Below are positions 50,021 to 59,893 of a stretch of DNA of 64,000 nucleotides, piece by piece. Position numbers and translations under genes: made by a program. Source of the DNA: Nonomuraea glycinis (lineage in GTDB: Bacteria; Actinomycetota; Actinomycetes; Streptosporangiales; Streptosporangiaceae); contig NZ_BMNK01000001.1 of the NCBI RefSeq assembly GCF_014646515.1, forward strand, positions 290,745 to 354,744, written 5' to 3'. Within the stretch, counting starts at the first letter, position 1. Each line of letters opens with the position of its first letter. Below the pieces are notes generated by a model. It saw nothing but the letters and a program-made list of their open reading frames with translations, had not been told where the DNA came from and made no database searches.

Positions 50021-51883
50021 CTATCGGTAGGCCGACGCCTGCAAGGTGTAGAGCTCGGCGTAGAGGCCGTTGAGGGTCATCAGGGTCTCGTGGTCGCCCT
50101 GCTCGGTGACCTTGCCGTGGTCCAGGACGTAGATGCGGTCGGCGTAGCGGACGCTGGCCAGGCGGTGGGTGATCAGCAGGACCGTGCGGCCGTCGGAGTG
50201 GCTGCGGATGCGTTCGAACAGGGCGTGCTCGGCGCGGGCGTCAAGAGCCGCCGTGGGCTCGTCGCAGATCAGCAGGCAGGCGTCGCGATGAAAGCCTCGT
50301 GCTACGGCGATCCTCTGCCACTGGCCGCCGGACAGCTCGTGGCCGTCCTTGAAGCGCCGGTCCAGCAGGGTGCGGTAGCCGTGCGGCAGGCCGGCGATCA
50401 CCTCGTCGGCGCCCGCGACGGCCGCCGCGGCCTGCAGGCTCTCCTCGCCCTTACCGGTGCCCATGGTGATGTTGTAGCGGGCGGTGAGCGGCCAGCGGGT
50501 GTGGTCCTGGGCGATGACGGCGGTGCGCCCGCGCAGCTCCTCGGGGTCGACCTCACGCAGGTCGGTGTCGTCCCACAGGACGCTGCCGGTGTCCGGCTCG
50601 TAGAGGCCGGAGAGGATCTTGGCGAGGGTGGTCTTGCCGGAGCCGTTCTCGCCCACGAAGGCGATCACCTCGCCGTGCTTGATCTCTACGGACACGCCGC
50701 GCAGTGCGGGCGCGTCGGAGCCGGGGTAGGTGAAGGTGACGTCCTTGGCGCTGATCCGCTCGAAGCCGTCGGGGGTGGCGGCCCGCCGCTGGTCAGGCAG
50801 CCGGCGCTCGGCATGGGCGCAGAACTCCAGGAAGTCGGTGAAGTAGAGGCCGTCCTCATAGAGCCGGTTGGTGGCGTACATCAGGTTGGCGAGGGAGGTC
50901 TGGCCGGATCTGATGGCCAGCACGGCGGTCCCCGCGACGGCGAGGGGGATGGCGGCGAGGGCGAGCAGCACGCCGAGCGCGACGTAAACCAGGGCGCTGC
51001 CGATCCCGCCCAGTGCTTCGCCGACGAGCCTGGCGACGGTCTCCCGTCTGGCCAGACCGAGCATCGTGTCCTGCTCCGCCTTGGCCGCCGCGTCGTACAT
51101 GCGCAGCAGGAAGCCCCGCATGGTGAACGAGCGGACCTCGGCCGCCGGTGCACGCTCGGCGAGTAACTCGGCGATGATCCACTTGCGCCGGATGACGGGA
51201 ATCAGCGCGAACCTGGCCGTGTAGCGCATCCGGGCGGTGCGCACGGCCGCCCAGGCGTCCGGCAGCACCGCGAGCAGCAGCAAGGGCAGCAGCACCGGGT
51301 GGAGCACGCCGAGCACGCCGGCCACGGCCGCGATGCCGACGGCGGCCGTCACCACGTTGATGGTCGAGGTCACGACCGAGTCGGCTATGGCCACGCCGCG
51401 CGACCTGGCTCGCTCAAGGGCGTCGTGGAAGTCCGGGTCGTCGAAGGCGGCCAGTTCGACGCGGCTGGTCAGGCCGTAGAGCCGCTCTTCGGTCCGGCGG
51501 CTGACCTGCGGATTGAGGCGGGACTGCGCCCAGCCGGCGCCCGCCTGCACCACGGTGCGCAGCGCCGCGGCGGTGGCCACCAGGGCCAGGCTGGGCAGCG
51601 CCGCGATCACCCGGTCGGGGGTGGGCCCCTCGCTGAACAGAGCGTTGAGCACGCCCGTGGTGGCCAGCAGGCCGAAGGCGGTGAAGAGCCCGCCCAGCAG
51701 GTTGAGCACGATCGTCGCCACGGTGTCGCGGGGGCTGGCTCGCCAGGCCATGCCCATCGCCTGGCGAACGAGTGACGGGAGTCGCCTGGCGATGGTGAGG
51801 AAACCGACCTCGGCCATCGTGTCGGCGTGCGCGTGCCAGTCGGACAGGGATATCTCGCCCAATTCGAGGGGCTCATCAGCCAT
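50021..51883 (-). CDS. ABC exporter half-transporter (fused permease-ATPase)
   Basis: About 620 residues from ATG 51883. The N-terminal membrane domain has six hydrophobic segments. The ATPase domain starts near residue 385: VTFTYPGSDAPALRGVSVEI, Walker A GENGSGKTTLAKIL, Q-loop VIAQDHTRWPLT, signature LSGGQWQRIAVARG, Walker B LLICDEPTAALDAR and H-loop LLITHRL. The partner may be itself (homodimer). The substrate is unknown; no lantibiotic or siderophore genes adjoin it. Confidence 0.92.
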   Translation of the reverse strand: MADEPLELGEISLSDWHAHADTMAEVGFLTIARRLPSLVRQAMGMAWRASPRDTVATIVLNLLGGLFTAFGLLATTGVLNALFSEGPTPDRVIAALPSLALVATAAALRTVVQAGAGWAQSRLNPQVSRRTEERLYGLTSRVELAAFDDPDFHDALERARSRGVAIADSVVTSTINVVTAAVGIAAVAGVLGVLHPVLLPLLLLAVLPDAWAAVRTARMRYTARFALIPVIRRKWIIAELLAERAPAAEVRSFTMRGFLLRMYDAAAKAEQDTMLGLARRETVARLVGEALGGIGSALVYVALGVLLALAAIPLAVAGTAVLAIRSGQTSLANLMYATNRLYEDGLYFTDFLEFCAHAERRLPDQRRAATPDGFERISAKDVTFTYPGSDAPALRGVSVEIKHGEVIAFVGENGSGKTTLAKILSGLYEPDTGSVLWDDTDLREVDPEELRGRTAVIAQDHTRWPLTARYNITMGTGKGEESLQAAAAVAGADEVIAGLPHGYRTLLDRRFKDGHELSGGQWQRIAVARGFHRDACLLICDEPTAALDARAEHALFERIRSHSDGRTVLLITHRLASVRYADRIYVLDHGKVTEQGDHETLMTLNGLYAELYTLQASAYR

Positions 51884-51995
51884 ACGAAGAGTGTGCACTC
51901 CAGCACCGACAGTTTCCTATGAGCGTCGCGTATGCGGACCTGTTACCCGTACCTGCTTGACGGGTCCGACCGGGAAGTGGGTTGATGGCACCTAC

Positions 51996-52009
51996 TGACA
52001 ACGTTGTCA
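51996..52009. promoter_or_regulatory. LacI-type operator for the sugar ABC importer
   Basis: A perfect 14-bp palindrome TGACAACGTTGTCA, 34 bases before the binding-protein start. LacI-family regulators of actinobacterial sugar importers bind sites of this form with a central CG. No LacI gene lies in the window. Confidence 0.75.
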
Positions 52010-52042
52010 ACTCACCAACTCGGGGGGTTTGGAAGGGATGGT

Positions 52043-53341
52043 GTGCGCATGAGACGACGGTGGATGACAGCCGCCGCGATCACTATGGCAAGCGTGCTGA
52101 GCTTGTCCGCCTGTGGCGGTGGTGAGCAGGCGGCGCAACCCAGCGCCAGTGGCGGCGGCGACAAACAACAGGTCGAGGTCTTCTCCTGGTGGACCGGGCC
52201 GGGCGAGGCCGACGGTCTGCAGGCCATGCGGAAGATCTTCGAGCAGCAGAACCCGACGCTCACCTTCTTCGACGCCGCCGTCGCCGGCGGTTCGGGCGAC
52301 AAGGCCAAGGCGCTGCTGCAGTCGAAGCTGCAGGCCGACACGCCGCCCGACACCTTCCAGGGTCACGCCGGCGCGGAGCTGCAGGGCTACATCAAGGCCG
52401 GTGACCTGGAGGAGCTCAACTCCATCTACGACGAGCTGAAGCTGCGTGAGGCCTTCCCGGAGCAGCTCGTCGAGCAGATCAGCGTCGACGGCAAGATCTA
52501 CTCGGTGCCGGTGAACATCCACAGGTCGAACGTCCTGTGGTTCAACCCGACCGTCCTCAAGGACGCGGGCGTCGCCGGGGCGCCGAAGTCGATCGACGAG
52601 TTCGTCGCCGCCATGGAGAAGGTCAAGGCCAAGGGCAAGATCCCGCTGTCCATCGGCTCGGAGTGGACCGTCACCCACCTGCTGGAGAGCGTGCTGCTCG
52701 GCTCGCTCGGCACGGACGGATACAACGCGCTGTTCAAGGCGGGCGCGGACTGGAACAGCGCCGAGGTCACCAAGGCGCTGGAGAGCTTCAAGACGATCCT
52801 GTCGTACGCGGGCGACCCGCAGGACGACTGGCAGCCCGCGGCCAAGCAGGTGGCCGACGGCGAGGCCGCGTTCAACATCATGGGCGACTGGGCGTACGGC
52901 TACTTCCACAACCCGCCGGAAGGCGGGCTGGGCAAGACGTCGAAGACCGACTTCGACTGGGCGCCCTCACCCGGCACCGAGGGCTCCTACCTGTGGCTGT
53001 CGGACAGCTTCACCCTGCCCAAGGGCGCGAAGAACCGCGACGGGGCCGTGGCCTGGCTGAAGGTCGCGGCGAGCAAGGAGGGGCAGGACGCCTTCAATCC
53101 CCTCAAGGGCTCCATCCCCGCCCGTAAGGACGCCGACCAGTCCCTGTACACCGACTACCTGGCCGACGCGCTGAAGGACTGGGCGAGCAACAAGCTCGCC
53201 GGCTCCATCCAGCACGGTGTCGCGGTGAACCAGCCGTGGCTGGCCTCGATCAACGAGGCGGTCGGGCTGTTCATCGGCACCAAGGACGTGGCCGCACTGC
53301 AGAAGGCCCTGGCCGACGCCGCGACGGCGAACGCCCAGTAG
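52043..53341 (+). CDS. Carbohydrate ABC transporter substrate-binding lipoprotein (family 1, MalE-like)
   Basis: About 432 residues; GTG 52043 (or ATG 52049) has GGAAGGG upstream. Lipobox LSAC near residue 20. The binding-protein family 1 fold shows VEVFSWWTGPGEADGLQAMR, PDTFQGHAGAELQGYI, IYSVPVNIHRSNVLWFNPTV and the SYLWLSDSFTLPKGAKN segment. It should bind an oligo- or monosaccharide. First gene of a three-gene operon with two permeases; no ATPase gene is present, so a shared MsiK-like ATPase is expected. Confidence 0.93.
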   Translation: MRMRRRWMTAAAITMASVLSLSACGGGEQAAQPSASGGGDKQQVEVFSWWTGPGEADGLQAMRKIFEQQNPTLTFFDAAVAGGSGDKAKALLQSKLQADTPPDTFQGHAGAELQGYIKAGDLEELNSIYDELKLREAFPEQLVEQISVDGKIYSVPVNIHRSNVLWFNPTVLKDAGVAGAPKSIDEFVAAMEKVKAKGKIPLSIGSEWTVTHLLESVLLGSLGTDGYNALFKAGADWNSAEVTKALESFKTILSYAGDPQDDWQPAAKQVADGEAAFNIMGDWAYGYFHNPPEGGLGKTSKTDFDWAPSPGTEGSYLWLSDSFTLPKGAKNRDGAVAWLKVAASKEGQDAFNPLKGSIPARKDADQSLYTDYLADALKDWASNKLAGSIQHGVAVNQPWLASINEAVGLFIGTKDVAALQKALADAATANAQ

Positions 53342-53404
53342 CCGACGGGTACGGCAGGCGTTCCGCACGCCTGCCGTACCCCTTTTCGTGAAAGGGAGTG
53401 TTTC

Positions 53405-54286
53405 GTGAGGCGGGCACGCACCTGGCTCCCGGGGCTGCTCCTCGTCGCGCCGTCGATCGTGGCGATCGGCGTGTTCGTGTACGGCATGCTGGGATGGAAC
53501 TTCCAGCTGGCCATGACGGACAAGCACGACGAGGTGTCCGAGGGAAACTTCGTCGGGTTGCAGAACTTCATCGACATCTGGGACCAGCCGAGATGGCATC
53601 TCTCGGTCAACCACGCCATCGTCTTCACGATCGTGTTCGTGGTCGGCGCGCTGGTGCTCGGCTGGCTGCTGGCGTTCCTGATGGAGAAGGGGATCTGGGG
53701 CGAGGGCACGTTCCGGGCGATCTACCTGTTCCCGATGGCCGTGTCTTTCGTCGCCACCGGCATCGTGTGGCGGTGGCTGATGAACTCCGGGATGGAGGAG
53801 CGGGCGGTCGGGCTCAACCGGCTGTTCGACGCGATCGGGCTGCCGCAGTGGCAGTGGTTCCGCGATCCGGACTGGGGGATGGCCGCGATGGCGCTCCCCG
53901 CCATCTGGCAGATGTCCGGATATGTCATGGCTTTGTTCTTAGCTGGCTTCCGGGGCGTCCCCGAGGAGCTGCGTGAGGCGGCGCGGGTCGACGGCTGCAA
54001 CGAGTGGGGCGTCTACCGGCACGTGGTGCTGCCGCTGCTGCGCCCGGTCACGCTCTCGGCGCTGATCATCCTGGGGCACATCTCGCTCAAGGTGTTCGAC
54101 CTGATCGTCGCGGTCTCCGGCAAGCAGATCATCACCGACGTGCCGGCGGTGTTCATGTGGGTGGCGGTCTTCGACTCCCACGACCCGGCCAAGGGCGCCA
54201 CCATCGCGTCCTACATCGTGCTGAGCGTGGCCGTGTTCGTGATCCCGTACCTGGTCTGGTCCGTGCGTAAGGAGAGGCGCTCATGA
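53405..54286 (+). CDS. Sugar ABC transporter permease (MalF/UgpA type)
   Basis: 293 residues from ATG-equivalent GTG 53405 with AAAGGGAG upstream. Six transmembrane segments; the EAA loop ELREAARVDGCNEWGVYRHV contacts the ATPase. N-terminal WLPGLLLVAPSIVAIGVFVY is typical. The stop overlaps the next permease start. Confidence 0.93.
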   Translation: MRRARTWLPGLLLVAPSIVAIGVFVYGMLGWNFQLAMTDKHDEVSEGNFVGLQNFIDIWDQPRWHLSVNHAIVFTIVFVVGALVLGWLLAFLMEKGIWGEGTFRAIYLFPMAVSFVATGIVWRWLMNSGMEERAVGLNRLFDAIGLPQWQWFRDPDWGMAAMALPAIWQMSGYVMALFLAGFRGVPEELREAARVDGCNEWGVYRHVVLPLLRPVTLSALIILGHISLKVFDLIVAVSGKQIITDVPAVFMWVAVFDSHDPAKGATIASYIVLSVAVFVIPYLVWSVRKERRS

Positions 54287-55140
54287 CGGCGGTGGCAGGG
54301 CGCAAGCCCGCCTTCACCTGGGTGCGGCTCGCGGTGCTGCTCGCCTTCGTGGTGATCGTCCTCATCCCGATCTACGTCCTGCTGGTCACCAGCTTCAAGC
54401 CGCTGACCGAGGCGGACCCCGGCCAGGCGTGGAACCTGCCGCGGACCTGGACGTTCGAGGCGTGGGGGGTGGCCTGGGAGAAGCTCGCCCCCGGCATGTG
54501 GAACAGCGTCCTGCTGGCGGTGCCCGGCTCGCTGCTGTCGTGCGCGTTCGGCTCGATGAACGGCTACGTGCTGTCGAAATGGCGCTTTCCCGGCTCCGAC
54601 CTGGTGTTCACGCTGTTCCTGTTCGGCATGTTCATCCCCTACCAGGGGGTGATGATCCCGCTGGTGCAGCTCCTGGTCGGGCTGAACGACCTCACCGGGC
54701 TGCCGGGCGTCTTCTACGGCGGCCTGCCCGGCCTGATCCTGGCGCACGTGGTCTACGGCATCCCGATCTGCACCCTGATCTTCCGCAACTACTACGTCAC
54801 CATCCCCGACGAGCTCATTGAGGCGTCCCGGGTGGACGGCGCGGGCATGCTGCGGACGTACTGGTCGGTGGTGCTGCCGGTGTCCGCGCCCGCCATCGCG
54901 GTCGTGATCATCTGGCAGTTCACCTCGCTCTGGAACGACTTCCTGTTCGCCGTCTTCCTCACCGGCCCGCAGAGCTGGCCCGCCACGGTGATGCTCAACA
55001 ACATCGCCGGCGCCCAGGCCACGCCCTACAGCCAGCAGATGGCGGCGGCGATCCTGTCGTCCATCCCGACCATGCTCATCTACGTCCTGCTGGGCCGCTT
55101 CTTCATGCGCGGCCTGATGGCCGGCGCGCTGAAAGGCTGA
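54283..55140 (+). CDS. Sugar ABC transporter permease (MalG/UgpE type)
   Basis: 285 residues, six transmembrane segments. EAA loop DELIEASRVDGAGMLRTYWS, and the usual end [20 protein letters not shown] with AGALKG. Translationally coupled to the partner permease (ATGA). Its last 38 bases overlap the converging dehydrogenase gene. Confidence 0.93.
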   Translation: MTAVAGRKPAFTWVRLAVLLAFVVIVLIPIYVLLVTSFKPLTEADPGQAWNLPRTWTFEAWGVAWEKLAPGMWNSVLLAVPGSLLSCAFGSMNGYVLSKWRFPGSDLVFTLFLFGMFIPYQGVMIPLVQLLVGLNDLTGLPGVFYGGLPGLILAHVVYGIPICTLIFRNYYVTIPDELIEASRVDGAGMLRTYWSVVLPVSAPAIAVVIIWQFTSLWNDFLFAVFLTGPQSWPATVMLNNIAGAQATPYSQQMAAAILSSIPTMLIYVLLGRFFMRGLMAGALKG

Positions 55141-56152
55141 CCTCCGGGTTCGCGCAGTGCAGCAGCGGCTCGCGGCGCACATACCGGGCCACGTCGGCGG
55201 CCACGATCGTGGCCGCCTTCGCGGCGGTCTCCTTGCTCGCGCCCGCCAGGTGCGGGGTCATCACCAGATTCGGTACGGCGAGCAGCCGCGACTTCGCCGG
55301 GATCGGCTCCTCCGGGAAGACGTCCATCGCGGCGCCGAACAGATGGCCGGAGTCCAGCGCGTCGCACAGGGCGTCGTAGTCGAGCAGCGCGCCCCTGGCG
55401 CAGTTGACCAGGACGGATCCGGCGGGCATCGCGGCGATCTGCGCGGCGCCGATCATGCCGGTGGTCTCGGGCGTGGCGCGGGCATGCAGGGAGACGAACC
55501 GGGAGCGGCGCAGCAACTCGTCCAGCTCGACCCGGCCGGGCACGTCCACGTCCACGTACGGGTCGTGGACCAGCACCTCGGCGCCGAAGCCCGCCAGCAT
55601 GCGGGCCACCCGCCGGCCGATCGCGCCGTAGCCGACCAGCCCGACGGTGCTGCCCTCCAGCTCGGGGCCGACGTTGTCGTAGCTGTAGTAATCTCCCCGC
55701 CACACGCCGCCGGCCAGGTCGGCGTGCGTCTGCGGGATGCGGCGCGTGGCGGCGAGCAGCATGGCCAGCGTGTGCTCCGCGGTGGCCACCGCATTGCGGC
55801 CGGGCGCGAACGTGACCGCCACGCCCGCTTCGGTGGCGGCCGCCAGATTGGCGTTGACCGGGCCGCCCCGGCTGACGCAGAACAGCCTGAGGTCCGGGCT
55901 GGCCTTCAGCACCCGGCTGGTCAGCGGGGCCATCTGGGTCACGCAGACCTCGACGCCGCGCAGCGCCTCGATCAGCTCGTCCTCCACGTCGGACGCCTCG
56001 TCGACCTCGCCCACCGGGCCGAACGGCACCATCGGCCACGGCAGCGTGAGCTCGCTGGTCTCCACCGCACCGGGCACCTCCCGCCTGAGCGCGTCGACGA
56101 GCAGGCGGTTCTGCACGAAATGGTCACCTGCGGCTAGGACTCGGGTGGTCAA
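55103..56152 (-). CDS. D-isomer-specific 2-hydroxyacid dehydrogenase
   Basis: 349 residues from TTG 56152, whose TTGA overlap with the phosphatase stop fixes the start. NAD-binding [20 protein letters not shown], catalytic Arg in [13 protein letters not shown], Glu in DVFPEEP and His in TPHLAGAS. Members include phosphoglycerate, erythronate-4-phosphate and glyoxylate dehydrogenases. As the last gene of a sugar import and phosphorylation operon it probably oxidises a sugar-acid intermediate; the substrate is unknown. The 3' end overlaps the permease gene on the other strand by 38 bases. Confidence 0.9.
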   Translation of the reverse strand: MTTRVLAAGDHFVQNRLLVDALRREVPGAVETSELTLPWPMVPFGPVGEVDEASDVEDELIEALRGVEVCVTQMAPLTSRVLKASPDLRLFCVSRGGPVNANLAAATEAGVAVTFAPGRNAVATAEHTLAMLLAATRRIPQTHADLAGGVWRGDYYSYDNVGPELEGSTVGLVGYGAIGRRVARMLAGFGAEVLVHDPYVDVDVPGRVELDELLRRSRFVSLHARATPETTGMIGAAQIAAMPAGSVLVNCARGALLDYDALCDALDSGHLFGAAMDVFPEEPIPAKSRLLAVPNLVMTPHLAGASKETAAKAATIVAADVARYVRREPLLHCANPEVSLSARRPSGRA

Positions 56153-56811
56153 CGAACGGCTCCAATCGGGGAGTTGTACTGCAGGATCGCGGCCCGGTCG
56201 CCGCGCAGGCGCAGCTCGGTGATCGCGCAGTTGTCCAGCCTGGGGAACAGCCGCCGGTACTCGCCCAGCGGCACCCCGATCAGCCTGCACAGCGCGAGCC
56301 TGATGACGGTGGTGTGCGCGACCACCAGCACCCGCTCGCCGGGCCCGGTGGAGGACGCTGTGGAGGACACGGCGGAGGACCCGGTGGAGGACACTGTGGC
56401 GGCGATGTCGCGCAGGGCCGCCACGAACCGGTCCGCCGCCAGGGCCGGGTCCTCGCCGCCGGGCAGCGGGTTGGCGCCCGGGTCGGCCTCGAAGGCGGCG
56501 CGGGCCTCGGGGAAGAGCTCGCGCATCTCGGCGGCGGTGAGCCCCTCGCCCTTGCCGAAGTCCACCTCCCGCAGCCGTACGTCGACCGCGAGTTTGACGC
56601 GCGCGGCGTCGGCACCGGCGGCGGCGGTGATCCGGGAGCGGCTCAGCGTGGACGCCCACACGCCGGACAGGCCCGCCGTGGCGGCCCAGGCGGCGAGTCG
56701 CGCGGCCTGCTCGTGCCCGGCCGGGGTCAGCTCGATGTCGCTGATCCCGGCGTAGCGGTTCTCGGCGTGCCAGACGGTCTCGCCGTGGCGCACCAGCACC
56801 AGGTTCGTCAT
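56149..56811 (-). CDS. Histidine phosphatase (phosphoglycerate-mutase superfamily)
   Basis: 220 residues. N-terminal RHGET with the phospho-accepting His, [10 protein letters not shown] with the second catalytic Arg/Glu area, and VVAHTTVIR with the second His. The insert [17 protein letters not shown] is a Ser-rich linker unusual for the family. A phosphatase for a sugar phosphate of the operon is likely; overlaps both neighbours by 4 bases. Confidence 0.9.
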   Translation of the reverse strand: MTNLVLVRHGETVWHAENRYAGISDIELTPAGHEQAARLAAWAATAGLSGVWASTLSRSRITAAAGADAARVKLAVDVRLREVDFGKGEGLTAAEMRELFPEARAAFEADPGANPLPGGEDPALAADRFVAALRDIAATVSSTGSSAVSSTASSTGPGERVLVVAHTTVIRLALCRLIGVPLGEYRRLFPRLDNCAITELRLRGDRAAILQYNSPIGAVR

Positions 56812-58421
56812 CGTGCGGTCCTCTCGCGGGCATGGTCGGCGGCCGCCGTCGGCAGCCAGCCGCGGTCTTCGAGTTCGGCGATGAAGCGCAGGTAGGGCTC
56901 GTGAAACTCGGCCCCCGAGGGGTCGATGACCGCGCGCGTGCGGACCATCCCACCGCCGCTCGCCGCGGTCGCCGCAGCGGCGGGTCCGGTCCCGGCGGTG
57001 GCGGGATCGGTGATGGCGGGACCGGTGGTCGCGCTTGCGGCGAGCAGGGCCATGCCCAGGGCGGGCTCGGCGTTCTCGCGCAGTGTCACCGGACGTCCCA
57101 GGACATCCGCCCTGAGCTGGTTCCAGTACGCGCTCCTCGTCGCGCCACCGGTCAGGATGATCTCCCCGTCCACGGGTGCGCCGAGGAGGTCGAGGTAGTC
57201 GAAGCAGAGGCGCTCGACGAACGCGGCGCCGCGCAGGATCGCCACATAACGCTCGACGTCGTCGGCGGCCTCACCGAGGGTGAACCCCTCGGCCTCCGGC
57301 GCCGCGAACGGGAACCGCTCACCGCGCGAGACCAGCGGATAGGTGATCGGGAGGAAGTCCGTGCCGCCCCCGCCGGTGCCGTAGCGGGCGGTGGCCTGTC
57401 GGCTGAGGGCGGCGAGGTCGCGGCCGGGGAGGTCGCGGGCCAGGACGCCGGCGCCGGTGCTGGACGCGCCGCCCGGCAGCCACGAGCCGTCGGGCGCGCG
57501 GTGGGAGTAGACGACGCCGAGCGGGTCGTGGATCAGCTCCTCGGTCACGCCCTTGAGCACCAGCGTGGTGCCGAGCACCGAGTTCCAGCTGCCCGGCCGC
57601 AGCGCGCCCGCGCCGAGCTGCGCGGCGCACCCGTCCGTGGTGCCGGCGATCACCGGCGTCCCCTCGGGCAGCCCGGTGGCCTCGGCGGCCGCGGCACAGA
57701 CCACGCCCAGGACACTGCCCGGCCGTACGACATCCGGCAGGACCTCGGCGGGCACCCCCAGCGCGTCCAGGACGTCGTACGGCCAGCGCTCGTCGATCAG
57801 ATCCACGCCGGTCTTCAGCGCGTTGCTCAGATCGGTCGCCACCTCGGTGCCGACCAGGCGCCGATTGACGAAGTCACTCTGATGCGCCAGCCGAACCTCC
57901 GCGCGACCACCACCACGCCGCACCGCCTGCGCCCCGGCACGGTCACCGCCACCCTGCCCCCCGGCGCGGGATGCGGTGTGCTGGGGCGCTGGCCGTCCCT
58001 CGGCGCGCAGCAGCCACAGGAGTTTGGGCAGCGCCCAGTTGGGCTGCATGCGCTGGTAGCCGAGTCGTTCCCAGACGCGCGCGCCCACGACGTTGACCCG
58101 CTCCACCTCCTCGGTGGCGCGCCGGTCGTCGTACATCAGGGCCGGGGTGAGCGGGTCGCCGTGGCCGTCGGTGAGCAGGACCGTGCCCGAGGTGGCGTCC
58201 ACGGCCACCCCCGCGATCCGGCTCGCGGGCACGCCGGCGAGCGCCTCGCGGGTGGCCGCGGCCAGCTCCTCCCACCACTGCTCGGGGTCCTGCTCGTGGC
58301 GGGGGCCGTCGCGGTGGCTGGTCAGGGCGCGACTCGCCGCGCCGAGCACCTGCCCGCTCCCGTCGACGGCCATCGCGCGCACGCTCTGCGTGCCGAGGTC
58401 GATGCCGATCCACACGCTCAT
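56808..58421 (-). CDS. FGGY-family carbohydrate kinase, second of two
   Basis: About 537 residues from ATG 58421 (ATGA overlap with the first kinase). ATP site [10 protein letters not shown], sugar-side [18 protein letters not shown], catalytic Asp in [15 protein letters not shown] and [20 protein letters not shown] near the end. Two Ala/Gly-rich insertions, around residues 150-175 ([15 protein letters not shown]) and 490-515, are not normal for the family. Xylulokinase/ribulokinase-like; the substrate is unknown. Confidence 0.92.
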   Translation of the reverse strand: MSVWIGIDLGTQSVRAMAVDGSGQVLGAASRALTSHRDGPRHEQDPEQWWEELAAATREALAGVPASRIAGVAVDATSGTVLLTDGHGDPLTPALMYDDRRATEEVERVNVVGARVWERLGYQRMQPNWALPKLLWLLRAEGRPAPQHTASRAGGQGGGDRAGAQAVRRGGGRAEVRLAHQSDFVNRRLVGTEVATDLSNALKTGVDLIDERWPYDVLDALGVPAEVLPDVVRPGSVLGVVCAAAAEATGLPEGTPVIAGTTDGCAAQLGAGALRPGSWNSVLGTTLVLKGVTEELIHDPLGVVYSHRAPDGSWLPGGASSTGAGVLARDLPGRDLAALSRQATARYGTGGGGTDFLPITYPLVSRGERFPFAAPEAEGFTLGEAADDVERYVAILRGAAFVERLCFDYLDLLGAPVDGEIILTGGATRSAYWNQLRADVLGRPVTLRENAEPALGMALLAASATTGPAITDPATAGTGPAAAATAASGGGMVRTRAVIDPSGAEFHEPYLRFIAELEDRGWLPTAAADHARERTAR

Positions 58422-59893
58422 GTACGACTCCGCATCTCGGCCAGCAGCGGCCAGGACCGGGAGCCGGTCTCGCGCAGGGCCAGAAAGTCCTGGTAGGCCG
58501 TGCCGTAGGGGCCCGGCCGGGGATGGACGCTCTCGCGCAGCCGTACATGATCGTCGGCGGCGGCGCGGACGTTCGCGGCGGCGCCGGTGGCGACCAGGCC
58601 GACCAGGAAGGCGCCCCGGGCGCCGACCTCGCTGTCGGCGGAGCGCAGCACCGGCAGCCCGGTGACGTCGGCGATGAGCTGGAGCCACAGCGCGCTGGCC
58701 GCGCCGCCACCGCAGACCCGCAGCTCACGCGGCGGCCGGCCGGAGGCGGCCAGGCAGTCCTGGATGACGAGGGTGAGCCCTTCCAGGACGGCGCGGGCGA
58801 CGTGCTCGCGGCCGTGCTCGAAGGACATGCCGAGGAAGGCGCCCCTGGCGAGCGGGTCGGAGAAGGGGGCGCGTTCCCCGGCGGGGGAGAAGTACGGCTG
58901 GAACGACAGGCCGCGCGCGCCGGGCTCGCTCAGCGCGGCCAGCTCGCTCAGCTCGGCCGGGTGGGCGAGGCCGAGCAGGCGGCAGGCCCACTGGACGACC
59001 TCGGTGCCGGCGAAGGTGGGGAAGGCGCGCAGGTAGCCGCCCGGCAGCGCGATCGTGATGCCCACCGGCTCGCCGTCCAGGTCAGGCCGCTCGACCAGGC
59101 TCTCCACGCAGAGCGTGGTGCCGAGGATGGCGCACGCCTGGCCGGTGCGCACCGCGCCGGCGCCGAGCGCGGTGGCGGCGATGTCGTAGGGCGTCATCAC
59201 CACGGGGGTGCCGGCGGGCAGGCCGAGCAGCGTGGCCGCGCCGGGGGTCAGCCCGGCCACCCGGCGCGCGTCGTCGCGCAGCTCGGGCAGCAGCCGGGCG
59301 GCCCAGCCGAGGTCGAACAGCTCCAGCAGTTCGGCGGAGTAGCGGCGGGCGCGCAGGTCCATGAAGGGTGCCGAGGCGTCGGACTCGTCGGCGGCGAGCT
59401 CGCCGGTCAGCCGGGAGAAGATCCACCCGCCGCAGGTGAGGTTGGCCGCCGAGCGCTCCAGCCGGGCGGGGTCGTGCTCCTTCAGCCAGGTCAGGATGGC
59501 GTGCGGCAGCCCGGAGGCGGCCGAGGAGCCGTTGGTCCTGAAGGCGCGCTCGGCCAGCCCGGACCGGGTCCAGGCGTCGACCGTGGCCGCCGCCCTGCCG
59601 TCGTTCCACAGGATCGCCGGGCCGGTCGGCTCGCCGGCGGCGTCGACCAGCCAGCAGCCGTCGCCCTGCGCGGTCACCGCGACGAAGTCGACGCTGCCGG
59701 CGAGCTCGGCGGCGACGCCGCGCACCGTGCGGACGACCGCCTCCCAGACCGCGCCCATGTCCTGCTCGGCCTGGCCGGGCGCGGGCCGGGACACGCTGGT
59801 CGAGTGCCGGACCACGACGGCCTCGGCGCCGGAGTCGTCATAGCCGACGGCCTTGATCACCGTGGTGCCGGCGTCGACGCAGATGGCCGCCAT
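58418..59893 (-). CDS. FGGY-family carbohydrate kinase, first of two
   Basis: 491 residues from ATG 59893. ATP site DAGTTVIKAV, VTAQGDGCWLVDAAGEP, NDGRAAATVDAW, catalytic Asp in MTPYDIAATALGAGAV, and C-terminal CGGGAASALWLQLIADVTGL. All motifs are intact and there are no insertions. The ATG shares bases with the permease stop (TGATG). Phosphorylates an imported pentose, tetrose or polyol. Confidence 0.93.
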   Translation of the reverse strand: MAAICVDAGTTVIKAVGYDDSGAEAVVVRHSTSVSRPAPGQAEQDMGAVWEAVVRTVRGVAAELAGSVDFVAVTAQGDGCWLVDAAGEPTGPAILWNDGRAAATVDAWTRSGLAERAFRTNGSSAASGLPHAILTWLKEHDPARLERSAANLTCGGWIFSRLTGELAADESDASAPFMDLRARRYSAELLELFDLGWAARLLPELRDDARRVAGLTPGAATLLGLPAGTPVVMTPYDIAATALGAGAVRTGQACAILGTTLCVESLVERPDLDGEPVGITIALPGGYLRAFPTFAGTEVVQWACRLLGLAHPAELSELAALSEPGARGLSFQPYFSPAGERAPFSDPLARGAFLGMSFEHGREHVARAVLEGLTLVIQDCLAASGRPPRELRVCGGGAASALWLQLIADVTGLPVLRSADSEVGARGAFLVGLVATGAAANVRAAADDHVRLRESVHPRPGPYGTAYQDFLALRETGSRSWPLLAEMRSRT

